NCBI GenBank assembly: GCA_020543525.1
Contig: JAHYIO010000001.1
Location: 3,038,001 to 3,102,000 of the forward strand
DNA: 64,000 bases
Direction: 5' to 3'
Source of the DNA: Coriolopsis trogii
Taxonomy: Eukaryota > Basidiomycota > Agaricomycetes > Polyporales > Polyporaceae
Numbering within the stretch: the first letter of the stretch is position 1; each line of letters starts with the position of its first letter. Both the position numbers and the translations under genes were made by a program. Positions 1-10,921 of this stretch are shown piece after piece. Below the pieces are notes generated by a model. That model did not search any database. It was not told where the DNA came from and saw only the letters and a list, made by a program, of their open reading frames with translations.

Positions 1-218
1 TGAGGAGCATGTCACCGGCTGCGACGTGTCGTTCAGGCCGCTGTTGGATAATGAGTCGGGTAGGAGGTAGTTATTGTTCTGCAGTGGAGCGGCGCCGTTC
101 GAGGTGCCGTTCATGTGGTGAGAGGGAGGAGCGTTGGGCGACATCGGGTCCTCCGTCGACGGGGGATGAGGGATGCCGAGGTTCTGGATGAGCGAGTCGA
201 TGGACGACTGGGACGAAG
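1..218 (-). pseudogene. Coding-like fragment of unknown gene, reading off the left edge
   Basis: On the minus strand one frame stays open from about 225 down to position 1 and looks translated. It is rich in Ser, Asn and Pro, uses GC-ending codons, and reads as a low-complexity regulator segment (for example SSIDSLIQNLGIPHPPS, then MNGTSNGAAPLQNNNYLLP). There is no ATG at its upstream end. The next bases to the right are coding-like on the opposite strand, so this is either the end of a gene whose upstream part has been lost or half of an inversion. I do not recognise the family. The composition would suit a transcriptional co-regulator such as a Mediator-type protein, but that is a guess. 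Confidence 0.35.
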
Positions 219-1193
219 ATCACTGCTGCCCCTGCTGTGTCAAGTCCTGCAGAGAAGCCGCCACCCACGCCTGCCACACCCGCCAGTGCACCAACACCTG
301 ATCCGCAATCAGGGAGCAAGCGGCCACGCGAAGAGGACGCGTTCACCTCTGCGGGTACGGTGGCTCCAGCGGTGAAGAAGGTCAAGACAGAGTTCAACGA
401 GGGCGCCGCGACGAATTCGTTGACGAAGCGGGAAGCTGAAGCGGAGGCCGTGAAAACGGATGAGGACACTGTGAAGTTCTTCCAGCGGATGTCGAGCTGG
501 CTGAACCAGGTGTCGTCGACGGAGGCGAAAGGCCAGGACAACTTCAAGTCGGAGATCGCGGACCCCCTGGATGAGATCCTGAAGGCATCCTATCCGGCCA
601 TACCAGAGGGCGGTGACCTCACGTCGAGTACGAGTTTCATCGACAGCCTCGCGATCGGAGGCTGGTCACCGAAACAGAGCGCGGTCGACCCAGCGGATTT
701 CTTCGGCTTCACATGGTATGACCTCCTCGAGGAGACGGGGTCGGAAGCGGCTACCCCATACTTGGTGCACCCGTCCTCATCAGTCGGTCGAAGTCCGGGA
801 TCCGCCTTGGAGACTGACTCGAGGTGCACCCTCCAGGGCCTACAGGACCTGACACGGTTCAAGATCACCGACGTGAAAGCTGAGGAAGAGGACGCCATTC
901 CGTCGAAGCTGTGGAGAGCGATCGATGGGGGAGAGTCCAAGTTCTACAGTGCGTCGGACAACTGGAAGTCGGACCAGCCGTCGACCAGCCGTGGGCGTTG
1001 TTCTCGGAACAGTCATAGAAGGAAAGCTTTGAGGCGGGGAGAGGTGAGCACAAGATACTCGCTTGATCAAACTTTACCTTACGTGCTTACTCTTAATTCC
1101 AGTGCAACTGATCCTCGGGCTGCCCTTCCAAGAGGAGCAGTCATTGAAAGGGCAGCCGTCGCCCTTCCGAGCGAAGCCACATCGGCCTTATAA
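219..1193 (+). pseudogene. 3' fragment of a nuclear regulator-like gene
   Basis: The frame from about 219 is open to 1193 but has no ATG at its left end. An in-frame stop lies just upstream (189-191) and the first possible start is a GTG. The product is Pro/Ser/Thr-rich at first, contains a basic nuclear-localisation-like patch (SGSKRPREED), and then a more ordered part (KFFQRMSSWLNQV near residue 82, later KLWRAIDGGESKFYSASDNW). Splicing a GTGAGC..CCAG intron (1044-1102) brings in a stop straight away at 1109-1111. Unspliced reading ends at 1193. It looks like the C-terminal third of a larger regulator, possibly the same gene as the inverted piece to its left. Family not recognised. Confidence 0.4.
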
Positions 1194-1196
1194 ACG

Positions 1197-1217
1197 ACGC
1201 GTACTGCCTAGACGCGT
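1197..1217. promoter_or_regulatory. Paired ACGCGT boxes
   Basis: Two perfect ACGCGT hexamers lie at 1197-1202 and 1212-1217, 15 bp apart, in the 168 bp upstream of the oxygenase-like gene. ACGCGT is the MluI cell-cycle box bound by MBF in ascomycete yeasts. Whether it acts the same way here is inference. An overlapping CACGTG-type E-box (CACGTCACGTGG) lies nearby at about 1230. Confidence 0.4.
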
Positions 1218-1361
1218 AACTTTGTTGACCACGTCACGTGGGGCGCGTCATGGTCTCGTGATGCACCAACCCAGCGCGATCCGCCTACGGTTGACAACGG
1301 ACGTTGCCACCCGTGTCGTGCTCCCTATCCCCCTTCTCCTCTAGGTCTTCACCACTCTACC

Positions 1362-3160
1362 ATGCTGTCTTGTTCAACACCCGTTGACGACGGAGATATT
1401 GACCATTTGAGCGGCTTGTTATCAATATGGTGAGCGCCACCCTTATTAGCAGACTGCCAAGCTTGACCTGGCCATCCAGCTTTGGCACGACAGCTTCAAG
1501 TTCCCGACAAACGACTCTGGTTACCACGACCACGGACATGCAGAGTCTTCTACAAGAATACGTACTTGAACGTCGACAGGAGGAGGATACCGATCCTATA
1601 TTCATGGATGGAAACGTGGACTATGGAGTGGCACAAGGGTGCTTCCGCCCGGTATGTAGGACATGTGGCGACCCCTTAGCGAACTCGAAGCATGCTGACT
1701 GTCTGTGTAGCCTGAGGTCAACGACGAGGTCTCCCATAGCCCATCCGATCACGCAGAGAAGCAGATCAAACGGCGTAGAGAGGACATGGCCCAGGGAGTG
1801 CGCTCTGGCAAGAGACACAAGCCTGATAAGGTGACTACTGACACTTCGGCATCCTTATTCCCGGCGACCGAGACAGGCTGGATGGGTCAGAAGATGAGCA
1901 GACGAGATATCATGCGAGGGATCGACGAGGCGTGGAAGAACCGTTCGATCATGTACAAGATGGTCAAGGAGCTCAACTTTCGCTTGGTTTCATACGAAGG
2001 GTGAGTGAACGTCTATCCTTTTGTGCATTTACCTCATCGTTTATCAGGAAAGCTACATGGATCGCAGGGGTGGACGGATATGCTTTTGCTTATCGTTCCT
2101 ACATTCCACACTGGATGTTCCACCCTGACAAGAAGACTGGGCGCGCCCCCCTTGTACCAGAGCTGAATGCAGAACTTCCCGAGTACATATCAAAGTGCGG
2201 GGATCGAAGTGTTGGAGACATTCAGGCGAATGCACGGGGATTGCATTGGTACATGGTTGTAGGCATAGATCGTCAAAACAAGAAGGTACGTGTTCTTCAC
2301 AATCCGCTGGAACCTTTCTGATTGTGCTTCAGGTGCCAGATTTCACGTCTTTTCACAAAGCTCATGAGGTTATCACCGCCGATCTGATGCGGCCAGATGG
2401 ACCTATGATGAGATTGGTGTGCGTACTTTGTCTCCTATCCCGCTGTTGTTCTTCACGCTAATCTGTGCTGTCTGTTGCAAGCAAATATGCCAGCAGCATG
2501 TTCAGAATGCGATTTCCCGCCCTTGCGCAAAGGGTGGAAAATTGTGCCTCACGGCTCCGTGCCATGGGAGTTGAACGGGCAGATCCTCCCTATGGGTACT
2601 GGTACAACCTTTGTGTTAACGGCGCGCGAAGCCACATCAAGGGTGTCATGACCCGCCCCCATGTGGATTCCAAGAACCTTGCCTTGATGATGTGTGCGGT
2701 GTTCGTGTGGGGTAAGTGACTAGCTTGAACGACGTTCATTCTGGCTAACGGCTGCACAGGGTCTTTTGACTCCAGCGAGAAAGCTTGGTTGGTACTCTGG
2801 GAGGCGGGGCTCATCATTGAGCTTCCGGCTGGAGTCTGGATGTTCTACCCTTCCTCCCTGATTACGCACTTCAACGTCGACATATCAGGTGGGCTTGATC
2901 CCTTTCATATCCGCTCCATCTGATGACCCGGACTAGACCTGCAAGTTGTGACCACCTCAAACGGCGAGCCACCTACACCGGGCACATCCTCTCCTTTGCA
3001 TGGCGTCCAGGGAAGGGGTTCTATTGTCTTATTCAATCAGGCGACTATGTTTCAGTACGCAGAGCTGGGTACTACAGTGGCCATGGCAAAGGTTAACGGT
3101 CTGGAGACAAACTGCCACAATGGGCCTTGGCTCAGTTCCTTACCTGTGCCGCCGATGTAA
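1362..3160 (+). CDS. 2OG-Fe(II) oxygenase-like protein
   Basis: A multi-exon gene that can be spliced without a break into about 470 residues. The start is the ATG at 1362; its first exon ends at a GTGAGC donor near 1428. The first third is polar and basic, with a possible NLS (KRRREDMAQGVRSGKRHK), then come a conserved-looking WKNRSIMYKMVKELNFRL stretch and a beta-rich C-terminal half. The C-terminal half holds TRPHVDSKN at about residue 345, a run of hydrophobic strands (WLVLWEAGLIIELPAGVW), and SLITHFNVD about 50 residues later. His-x-Asp followed by a distal His is the iron-binding facial triad of the double-stranded beta-helix dioxygenase fold. Mushroom genomes carry large families of such proteins, some TET/JBP-like and linked to KDZ transposons. 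I infer membership of that broad fold only, and the substrate is unknown. It sits beside gene relics, as expected of an expanding accessory family. Confidence 0.5.
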
Positions 3161-3289
3161 TCTACTACATCCACAAAGTCAAAGTCTGGCAAGTGCATCT
3201 GAGGCAGTTTGGGCGGACCTCAACAGTGGCATAGCATGGTACGTCTTCCTGACCTTGCAGAGATCACTACTTGCATAGGCACCGGTCTC

Positions 3290-5890
3290 AACAAGAAGAG
3301 CAAACCCATCTTGCAATGGCCCCCTACAATGCCGCCGCCACTGACTTCAAGACCATCAACAGTGTGGATGCCGAGTGGGTGCTGCAGACGGTCAATGTCA
3401 TGCCCGCGACTGACTTCCAGTTCTCCTCCCCTGAGTTCGATTCCGCGGAGGATCTATCCAAAATCGCGCACCTCCGTGGTATGCTCAACCTCGAGAAAAC
3501 GTTGTGTCACCGGCTTAGCTGAAGTGGGGCCATGGGGTAGCTGGTGTACTCATTGGGAGATGGAGGCTCGTGGCGGGTTCACGATCCAGGGTTGTATTGA
3601 GATGGCGTTGACGATGGGCTTCATCAAGCATTTCGACGGTCGCCTCAAGGATGGTAGCTTGTACGTCGGCTGGGTTGACGCCAAGTCGGGCGAGCCTGTC
3701 AACAACAAGGACATCTGCGGTCGGTACGAGAAGGGCATTCTTGCGCACGCGGGCGGCCGCATCATCAGTAAGTGTCGTAATGTCTCTGGACTGATGCTAT
3801 AAAGTTGAGGCATGAACACGGTGACAAGTGCGACTCTGGACCGACCGGCGAAGTGGTTTGTCAAGTTCAAGAAGGGTGCTCGGGTCTTCGTGCTCAAGGT
3901 ATTCAACCTCAGCCGTACCATCGCTGGGCAGATCCCCACCGGATGGAACGCTGGTCACTACGGTATCCCTGAAGACATCATCGCACAGACCGACCGCGCC
4001 ACCCTCTGGGCTCTTGTACGTGCTGCTGAGGCACTCAATATGTCTGGTATCACCGACGTATACGAACTATACAACTACATGCACCCGTCGGAGATCGGCA
4101 CAAGCAACGGCAGTGGTATGGGCGGTGTCGAGAGTATGGCTCGCATGTTCGTGGATCGCCGCGACGAAACGGACGTTCAGAACGATATCCTGCAGGAGAC
4201 GTGAGTCACGCGCTCCACTCAGATGCGTATATCTACTAACGCGCTCGTCTCAGTCTCATCAACACCACCGCGGGATGGGCTAACCTCCTTCTGCTCTCTT
4301 CGAGTGGTCCTGTCAAGATCCCTGTTGGTGCTTGGTTCGTGTCAAGCCTCACTTTAGGAACTACATCCACTGACGATCTCCTCCAGTGCTACTACTCTTC
4401 AGTCCATCGAGTTCGCCTGCGATACGCTTCTGTCCGGCAAGGCCAAGGTCATGCTAGCGGGAGGCTTCGACGACCTGAGCGAAGAGGGCTCTTACGAGTT
4501 CGCGAACATGAAGGCGACCAACAATGCCGAAACCAAGTTCGCAATGGGCTGTGAGCCAACAGAGATGTCTCGCCCTGCAACGACTACGCGTTCAGGAGTA
4601 TGTTCATTGGTCCCCATAATATGCGCTGTACTCATGGTTGCCTCATGAGTGCTAAGACTGCTATTGAGCTTGGATGCCCCGTTCGCGGTGTTATTGCTTT
4701 CACCTCGACGTCAATGTGAGTCCTGATTTCGAAGTATGTTGACGAACCGCACTTACACCCCTCGTCAGTGACAAAGCTGGGCGTTCGGTCCCTGCTCCAG
4801 GTCGCGGCGCACTCTCCATTGCTTGTGAAGTGCATGCGAGACACTCACTTCCCATTCTCGACCATGCATATCGCTCTCGACAGCTTTCGTTCCGCCGCAA
4901 GCAGATCGCACCATGGTTGGAGAATGAGCGTCGACTGCTTCAGGACGAGCTTGAGTACCGGAAGAGCAATGGGAATGTAGCCGACGAGGAGTACGTTGCT
5001 ACCCGCATCGCTGACATGGAGAAGGAGGCTGCTCGCCAGGAGAAGGATGCAATCGCGACGTACGGTATGCTAGAAGGTGTCGACCCTCGCATCGCACCGT
5101 TGCGTCGTGCCCTTGCTGTCTGGGGTCTCACCGCGGATGACTTGGGCGTCCTCTCGATCCACGGTACCAGTACAGCCACGAACGTAAGTGGCGAAACAAT
5201 ATCGTTTCGATATCAACTGACGAGCTATACCACTCTCAGGAGAAGAACAAGATGCACATCTGGAACGACGTGTTCACCAACATCGGTCGCACGCCTGGCA
5301 ACGCTGTTCCGATCATGGCGCAGAAGAGCCTTTGCGGACATTCGAAGGGCGGTTCTGCAGCCTGGCAACTCGCTGGTCTCCTGCAAAACATGGGTTCCAG
5401 CATCATCCCGGGCAACCGCAACGCCGAGTACGTATCGTGAACAGCACACACTCTTCCCCCTACTGATAGTATTCGCAGCAACATCGATGCATTGTTCAAG
5501 CAGCACATGTACTTGATCTTCCCATCGAAGACGATACACACCGATGGCTTCTGTGCAGGTGTCATGGTCAGTCGTTTCGAAATTTGACTATGCATCCGTT
5601 CTCGCTAATGGCACTGTTTCTACAGTCTTTCTTCGGGTTCGGACAAGTCAGTGCTACTTGCATGGTCATCCACCCACGCTACCTTCTCGCTGCTCTCGAG
5701 CCGTCTGTACACGAGGTGAGAAGAACCACCACTGTCAGCGCCTGTGCTACATGAACGGAAATGTTGTTGAAGAATAACCTCGTCAAGGTCAAGGATGCGC
5801 TGCCTTACTCTAGAGACCCCAAGGCTCCTGTCCTCCTCAACCCGTTGGTACGTGCAACGTACGACCTGAAGACAACCAGCTCCTGAAGGC
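3290..5890 (+). pseudogene. FAS2: Fatty acid synthase alpha-subunit fragment (ketosynthase region), decayed
   Basis: This stretch matches the ketoacyl synthase part of fungal FAS2. It starts near SKPILQ/MAPYNAAATDFK and runs through GPWGS, GFIKHFDGRLKDGSLY and NTTAGWANLLLLSSSGPVK. The catalytic Cys is rebuilt across an intron (VGA-C-ATTLQS, near 4339/4387), followed by IHGTSTATN and SLCGHSKGG, which carry the two active-site His. Introns are still recognisable. The gene is nevertheless dead as FAS2. Reading-frame breaks lie near 3316, 3503 and 3850 and around 4590-4640; a block between the 'AHAGGRII' and 'HGDKC' segments is missing; nothing of the upstream ACP and ketoreductase regions is present; and the match stops near 5890 before the C-terminal phosphopantetheinyl transferase. 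It is a partial duplicate, not the functional locus. Confidence 0.85.
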
Positions 5891-6203
5891 CGCCCCCAAC
5901 GAGATCTCTGACCGACCTGACTCGATGATCACATCCTGATGATGATTTACATATCTAGATGGAGTCATGTATTCTCTAGATATAGACTTAATGTCTGGAT
6001 TGAATATGGACTATTAGGAGGTAAGTTACTAATAATCCGAATATAACCTAATGCGTCGGAATGCAACCTAATGCGTCGGGTTACTGCTAAGTCATCGGCT
6101 TTTATTCTGAAATATCCATACATAATAGATGTCATCAGAACGGTACTAAGACATCCTATTGACGTAATATTATTCGGTTCTATCCGGAGAGATTTGGGAA
6201 AGG
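5891..6203. other. AT-rich seam between two broken genes
   Basis: A clearly AT-richer stretch with no coding signal on either strand. It holds a 15-bp direct repeat, AACCTAATGCGTCGG, at 6045-6059 and 6065-6079 (period 20). On its left the FAS2 relic stops before its normal end. On its right the TTL-like gene stops before its normal end. Confidence 0.6.
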
Positions 6204-7617
6204 TTATGACATCTGCGAACCATCCTGTCCGTCGACGTGCGTCACCACGAAGTCAACTCCGTACAACTCAAACGCATTCGGGAGCGGCTTTTGTGGGGTG
6301 AGTACGTGCATGATGCTTGTATGTTGGGGAGAGGCGGCTTACTTGGAAATGGACGCTCATCTCGACAGCCGCCTTGAACGTCTCCGCGAGGATCTCGCAT
6401 ACCTGCCTTTTCAGTTCCTCGATGTCTTCCGACGTGAGCGTAGGGTAGTGCGGATGCTGTGCTTGTTCAGCCTGCTGCCTCCTAGCCATACGTAGCGCTT
6501 CTGGATCGAGGGCCATGCCCATAGCGCGCGGCGGTCTCGGCTGCTGCCGCTTGGGGGGCGGAAGGCGGGAAGAGAGAACATGGCAGCCCTCAAGCTCGTC
6601 AAGCAACCGAACACCCGATTCTCCGCGCTCGGTCTGTAGTGAAGTGTTCGTCAAGTGCGCTGCCAGATCTGTCTTCTCGTTCCCGTCAGGTTCTTTCGAC
6701 GGTGGTGTGAATGGAACGGCGGAGAAGAGCGCGAGTATGCGGTCATACATGTAGAGCTTGATCGCGCCGGAAGCGACGCAATAGACACGGAGGTGAAACT
6801 GATCATCGTCATCGTCTGAATAACGCGTCGCAGTCGAAAGAGATATCTGAGCTGACTTTGTGACCGTGTAGGCCATCCATGGCCGGTTTCGGAGAGCTAT
6901 CCAGAGGAATCTCAGAGGGGTCCAGCAAGAGAGGGTTTTGCAGATATTCCTGCAGGAACGTCAGTTTCATACCGGTTACCGATTGTACCAACTTACTTGG
7001 ATGACAAAGTGACGCAGCTGAGACGTCACCACAGCAGTATCATTTCCATCTCGATCGCCAGCTTCGTCTTGGCCGTTTTCAGAATCAGAGTCATCCTGCT
7101 CGAATTCCTGGAATATAGCCCCCAAGTCCTCCTTCGTATGGAAGAGGCGCAGACCCATGCCTCGATCCGCCATGCCAGGTTTCAATATCCACCATTTCGA
7201 TGGGTCACCCTTCTCGATCTCGTCGGCTAAATCGTACAGGTCATCCCCCCACAGTTCGTCGAGCTCATCCGCGAAGCTTATCTCGAGCTCCCAGGTTCTC
7301 GGCACGCCTCTAGAAAGCACTGAGTCCGGATGTTTGGTGAGGTAGTTGCGGACGCAACAGGAGAGAAAGTGCTTGCGGATGAGAGCCTTCCGGATTACAT
7401 ACGAGGATGAGAGGACTCCGGAGTGGGAGAACGTAAGATCGTGATCGAGAGCATCATATGTCGCCCATTGGAGAAGTCGACCGGGCGCCGCAGTGAGCTC
7501 CCGAGTGAGGGCATCGACAACCGTCGGCGGCGGGGTCAAGGTTTTGAGTGCGTCGTGGACGAGGCGGTTGGTGAGCGGAGCAGAGGGCCAAGCGACGAAC
7601 GCGGTGAACTCGTCCAT
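6204..7617 (-). CDS. Tubulin-tyrosine ligase-like (Pby1-type) protein, C-terminally truncated
   Basis: Four exons (7617-6997, 6949-6857, 6798-6343, 6287-6204) sum to 1254 nt, 417 residues. The TTL/ATP-grasp signature is clear: KWWILKPGMADRGMGLRLF around residue 145 (ATP-binding Lys and glycine loop), HFVIQEYLQNPLLL, and FHLRVYCVASG. The small last exon begins PLPNAFELYGVDFVV, which in this family leads into the metal-binding 'LLEVNAEP'-type motif. Here the frame ends about 15 residues later in a TAA, so that motif and the C-terminus are missing. In yeast the relative Pby1 associates with P-bodies. The missing end makes catalytic activity doubtful; a further downstream exon beyond 6204 was looked for and not seen. 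It is divergent from MMM1. Confidence 0.75.
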
Positions 7618-7640
7618 GGCGGGGGCAGGGGCAGGTGAAA

Positions 7641-7674
7641 ACGCGTGAGACGCCGGTGTATACGCGCGACGCGT
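7641..7674. promoter_or_regulatory. Two ACGCGT boxes in the TTL/MMM1 divergent promoter
   Basis: The 161 bp between the two start codons contains ACGCGT at 7641-7646 and at 7669-7674, embedded in a CG-rich stretch. These are candidate MBF-type sites or a shared upstream element. The role is inferred from the motif alone. Confidence 0.35.
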
Positions 7675-7778
7675 GCGCGTGACTGATCAATGACGCTGGC
7701 GTCTATCTTGTCGCCTACCAGACTCGCGTCGCTGGCTCGGCCTCCCCCTCTCAACCACCTCTCCCGCCGTCGTTCGCC

Positions 7779-8981
7779 ATGGCGTCGGCGTACTTCTTCA
7801 CGCTCCAGCCGACGTTCACTCAGGGGCTCATCCTTGGCCAAGCATCTATCCTCTTCCTTCTCTTTCTCGTCCTAAAATATCTCTTCTTCGACACGGACCC
7901 TGACCGCCCGTACAGGAAGGCTTCGTACCCTCCAAAGGTTGAGCTTGACAGCAGTGACGACTTGGCCACCGCGCGGGCAGATGCCAATACCTTCAAGGGA
8001 CTTAGACGAGACGGCGACTCAGAGAGCTCAGAGTGGTTGAACGTGTTCCTGCAGCAGGTGCGTCTATGCATGTGCGTAGGACATAGTGCGGCCGTGAATT
8101 CTCTTGATCTATAGGTCGTGCAATCGTACCGTGTGAAGCTGCGCGACGGCCTCAAAGGCGCGGATGGCGACGAGATAGCGCGACAGCGTGTAGAGGCTTT
8201 CGCCAACAAAATGCGCCCAACGGGACTGCTGGTGCGTGTGCTAGAGTCATTGGCCAACGACGCGATGAACTGATCTAGCCTCCAGGACTATATCAAGGTT
8301 CACTCAGTTGACCTTGGCTCGTCCGCGCCACGTCTCTCCAATGCGCGGATACGAGGTGACCTCTCCGGGAAATGCACTCCAGTAAGTCCCACTCTTATTG
8401 CGCAAGTCCTCTCGCGTCTCTTACGTTGGGCCACGCAGGAGATTGAGTACGAAATGAGCTACATAGACTCTGTCTCCATCTCTATTTCAACATCCGTGCT
8501 TTTCAACTACCCATTCCCTTCCTTTGCCCGACTACCCGTCTCACTAACTATATCCTTATCTATATTTGCTGCCCCTGTGAGTCTTCGCAAGCCCGTGTCA
8601 TGCATGCACACTTATAACATTCATACCGCGCCCACAGGTCCGTCTGACACCCCCACAGCCCAATTCTCCGCATCCGACGATCACATTCACCCTCCCAACT
8701 CCTCACTCAGACTTTACCCTCGATATCAAAACGACGTCGCTGATGGGGAGCCGCGCCAAACTCGAAGACGTTCCCAAAGTTCACGAACTCATACAGAACC
8801 AGGTATTGGTTAGCGGCCCATGTCCCCACCGCGTGACCTGACGAGTCGGTTTCCCTAGATACGCAGAGTCATCATGGAGAAGGGCACGTGGAAGATTGTT
8901 CTCCCGGGTCTCGCTAGCGTGAGCGAGGTTAGGGAGGATGTGCAAATGGAGCGCAAGCTGGCATCAGGTGGCCTGAGCTGA
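7779..8981 (+). CDS. MMM1: Maintenance of mitochondrial morphology protein 1 (ERMES subunit)
   Basis: Six exons (7779-8057, 8115-8231, 8286-8381, 8439-8576, 8638-8802, 8859-8981) give 918 nt, 305 residues. A short lumenal N-terminus is followed by one membrane segment at about residues 18-38 (GLILGQASILFLLFLVLKYL). The lipid-binding SMP domain follows, with SEWLNVFLQQ at its start, then HSVDLGSSAPRLSNARI, an amphipathic beta stretch (SYIDSVSISISTSVLFNYPF), and FTLDIKTTSLMGSRAKLEDVPKVHELI. This order and length are those of fungal Mmm1, the ER-anchored subunit of the ERMES tether with Mdm10, Mdm12 and Mdm34. ERMES moves phospholipid between ER and mitochondria. The ATG at 7779 is the only one placing the membrane segment correctly. 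Confidence 0.93.
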
Positions 8982-9218
8982 GGACTCCGTGGTTCATGAT
9001 CATGACCGTTATGACTGCATTTGTGTGCCTGATTCCTTGCCCATCCATTTGTACGAGGCATCCAAGGCGTCGCGTAGACTGCACTGCATTAAGCTATGTA
9101 TACTATCCTATTGTAGTAGTAATATTTGGACACATACATGACCTACATATCGCACTAGTAGTTGTAGTTGCTGTAGGACAACAAGGGCGGATGCACAGTG
9201 AAGGTGAGCATGGCAGCC
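8982..9218. other. Convergent 3' spacer
   Basis: A 237-bp region between the ends of MMM1 and the coiled-coil gene. AT-rich, with no coding signal seen; it probably holds both 3' untranslated regions and poly(A) sites. Confidence 0.5.
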
Positions 9219-10921
9219 TCAGTTCGCCGCCTTCTGCCTTTTCCTGACTGGTTCTCCCTCCCCGGCTTTTCTGGTCCTTTTGGTAGGTAATGCGGCTTGC
9301 GAGCCATCCTCTGGACCGGTATTGGAGAGTGTCGTAACACCGGCTGCATTGTGAGGGTGGTGCCCCTTTTGTGTGGCTGCGAGGAGGACTTCAGCGAGCT
9401 GCTCGTTAAATCCGATGCGTTCCCAGCCCGTGCATGCCACTTTCAGGACCGTTTTCTTGTACATGTCCCTGAGCATTCTGGTGACGATTTCAGGTACCAT
9501 GTCCCTGAACAGAATGGTCTTCCCCTGCAAATATTCTGTGCACTGCAAGTTGGTTGATGAGGCACTGGTACGTATAGGCATGCATCGCGAATGTACACGT
9601 ACCTCCGGGGCGAACTGTTCAATTTGCTGGAAAGGCAATATAGCTCTTCCGACGCAGCGATACGTTCCGAGGTATCGCCACTTCTTGTCCCGCATGTAGA
9701 ACATTTCCAGCTCCTCTCCGATGTGTCGTCCCATGTCGAATGTGGCCTCCCACGCCCCGTTTCTCCAGTCGGCCTTGGGATTGTACCGATGAGTTGATGA
9801 CGCCACGACACAGTGCGCCTTCGTTTGAAATGTCGACCAGACTACTTCGTTTGCATTCTTGGACATGAATCCCGCTGAGGCACTGTAAAGGTCGACGGTG
9901 AGCAGCCGAGTGAGTGTCCGCGGCAGTCAATCCCGCGCACTCACCATAGTCTCCGGGCTTCCTGCGTCACACAATGGTGAGTAGTTGCTCCTACACAGGT
10001 TACTTATGAGGACGTACTTCTGACAGATCAAACTTGGTATCCGAAGATACAAAAGGCATACGAGCAGGTTCAGAGGCGTCTACCCGCGCATTTGCCCGCA
10101 GGAATGCTTGTGGAGAAAACGCCTGTGGGGATACGCGTCGCTCCTGCCCGCGATCGATGAGTTGCGCTGTTCGCTACCAAATCTGGGGAGGTAAGAACCT
10201 ACGATCTCCTTCTTCAGTTCATCAAGACGTCCCGATGCAAGCGTTCGTTCTTCCTGTGCTCGTTTTAGCAGCTCTTCGAATCTATCCATGGACTAGAAAT
10301 GATGAGGAGTAGTGAGATGCACATAGGTCGCGCGACGCACGTTCTGTAAGATCTCCTTGGTGGCCTTGGCCGCCTTGTATTTCTCGCGTTTCAGGGCCAA
10401 TTTAGCTGATAGTTGCCCTTGAGCTTCTGTCTGTATCATAGATTTGGAAATCCAATGAGCGTGATAGGAGAGATGCCTCTTACAAACGCGGTACTTTTGC
10501 GCTCTTGTTCTTCTCGAAGTGCTGCCAATCTCTCCTGGTAGGGACACGTGTCATCCAAATCTGCACCAGCCAATATACCAACCTGTACTTACAGTAGCAG
10601 TGGGAAGAGATAGTTCAGTCTGTGACACTTCCACTAATCTCAGACTCGTTGCCTCGATCTCTTGTCGCAATAGCGTGTTCTCTTCTTGCAAGGCATAGAC
10701 TTCCGCAGCGGAACTGAGGGTTGACGACGATCTCCCTTCCTACACAGTATGTATGAGTATTCTAAGTGCACTAACCGTCAAGGTATTGTAGATTGCATTA
10801 CCATCTTCATGCTTGCGTTGCGCACCTCTTCAATTTCCCGACGCACTCGCTTCAGTTCCTCGCTAAGCAACCTCACAATTTCCATGGCCATGCCAGGGGA
10901 CGTAGAACTTATGGAGTCCAT
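9219..10921 (-). CDS. Coiled-coil protein with C-terminal orphan domain, paralogue A (DUF6697-like)
   Basis: A multi-exon gene read from the ATG at 10921 (MDSISSTSPGMAMEIVRLL). The N-terminal half is a chain of short exons encoding heptad-rich coiled coil (LSEELKRVRREIEEVR, later ERTLASGRLDELKKEI and LALKREKYKAAKATKEIL). The C-terminal half is globular: DMGRHIGEELEMFY, KKWRYLGTYRCVG, LFRDMVPEIVTRMLRD and GWERIGFNEQLAEVLL. The tail is basic (VRKRQKAAN) and nuclear-like. It matches paralogue B in both order and sequence, including the first residues and the last domain. The C-terminal block resembles, from memory, the uncharacterised basidiomycete domain DUF6697. Function is unknown. Exon joins in the coiled-coil part are approximate. 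Confidence 0.65.

Noticed and set aside
3290..5890. Functional stand-alone ketosynthase gene
   Set aside because: At least three frameshifts and a missing block; no reading path with GT-AG introns restores a continuous protein.
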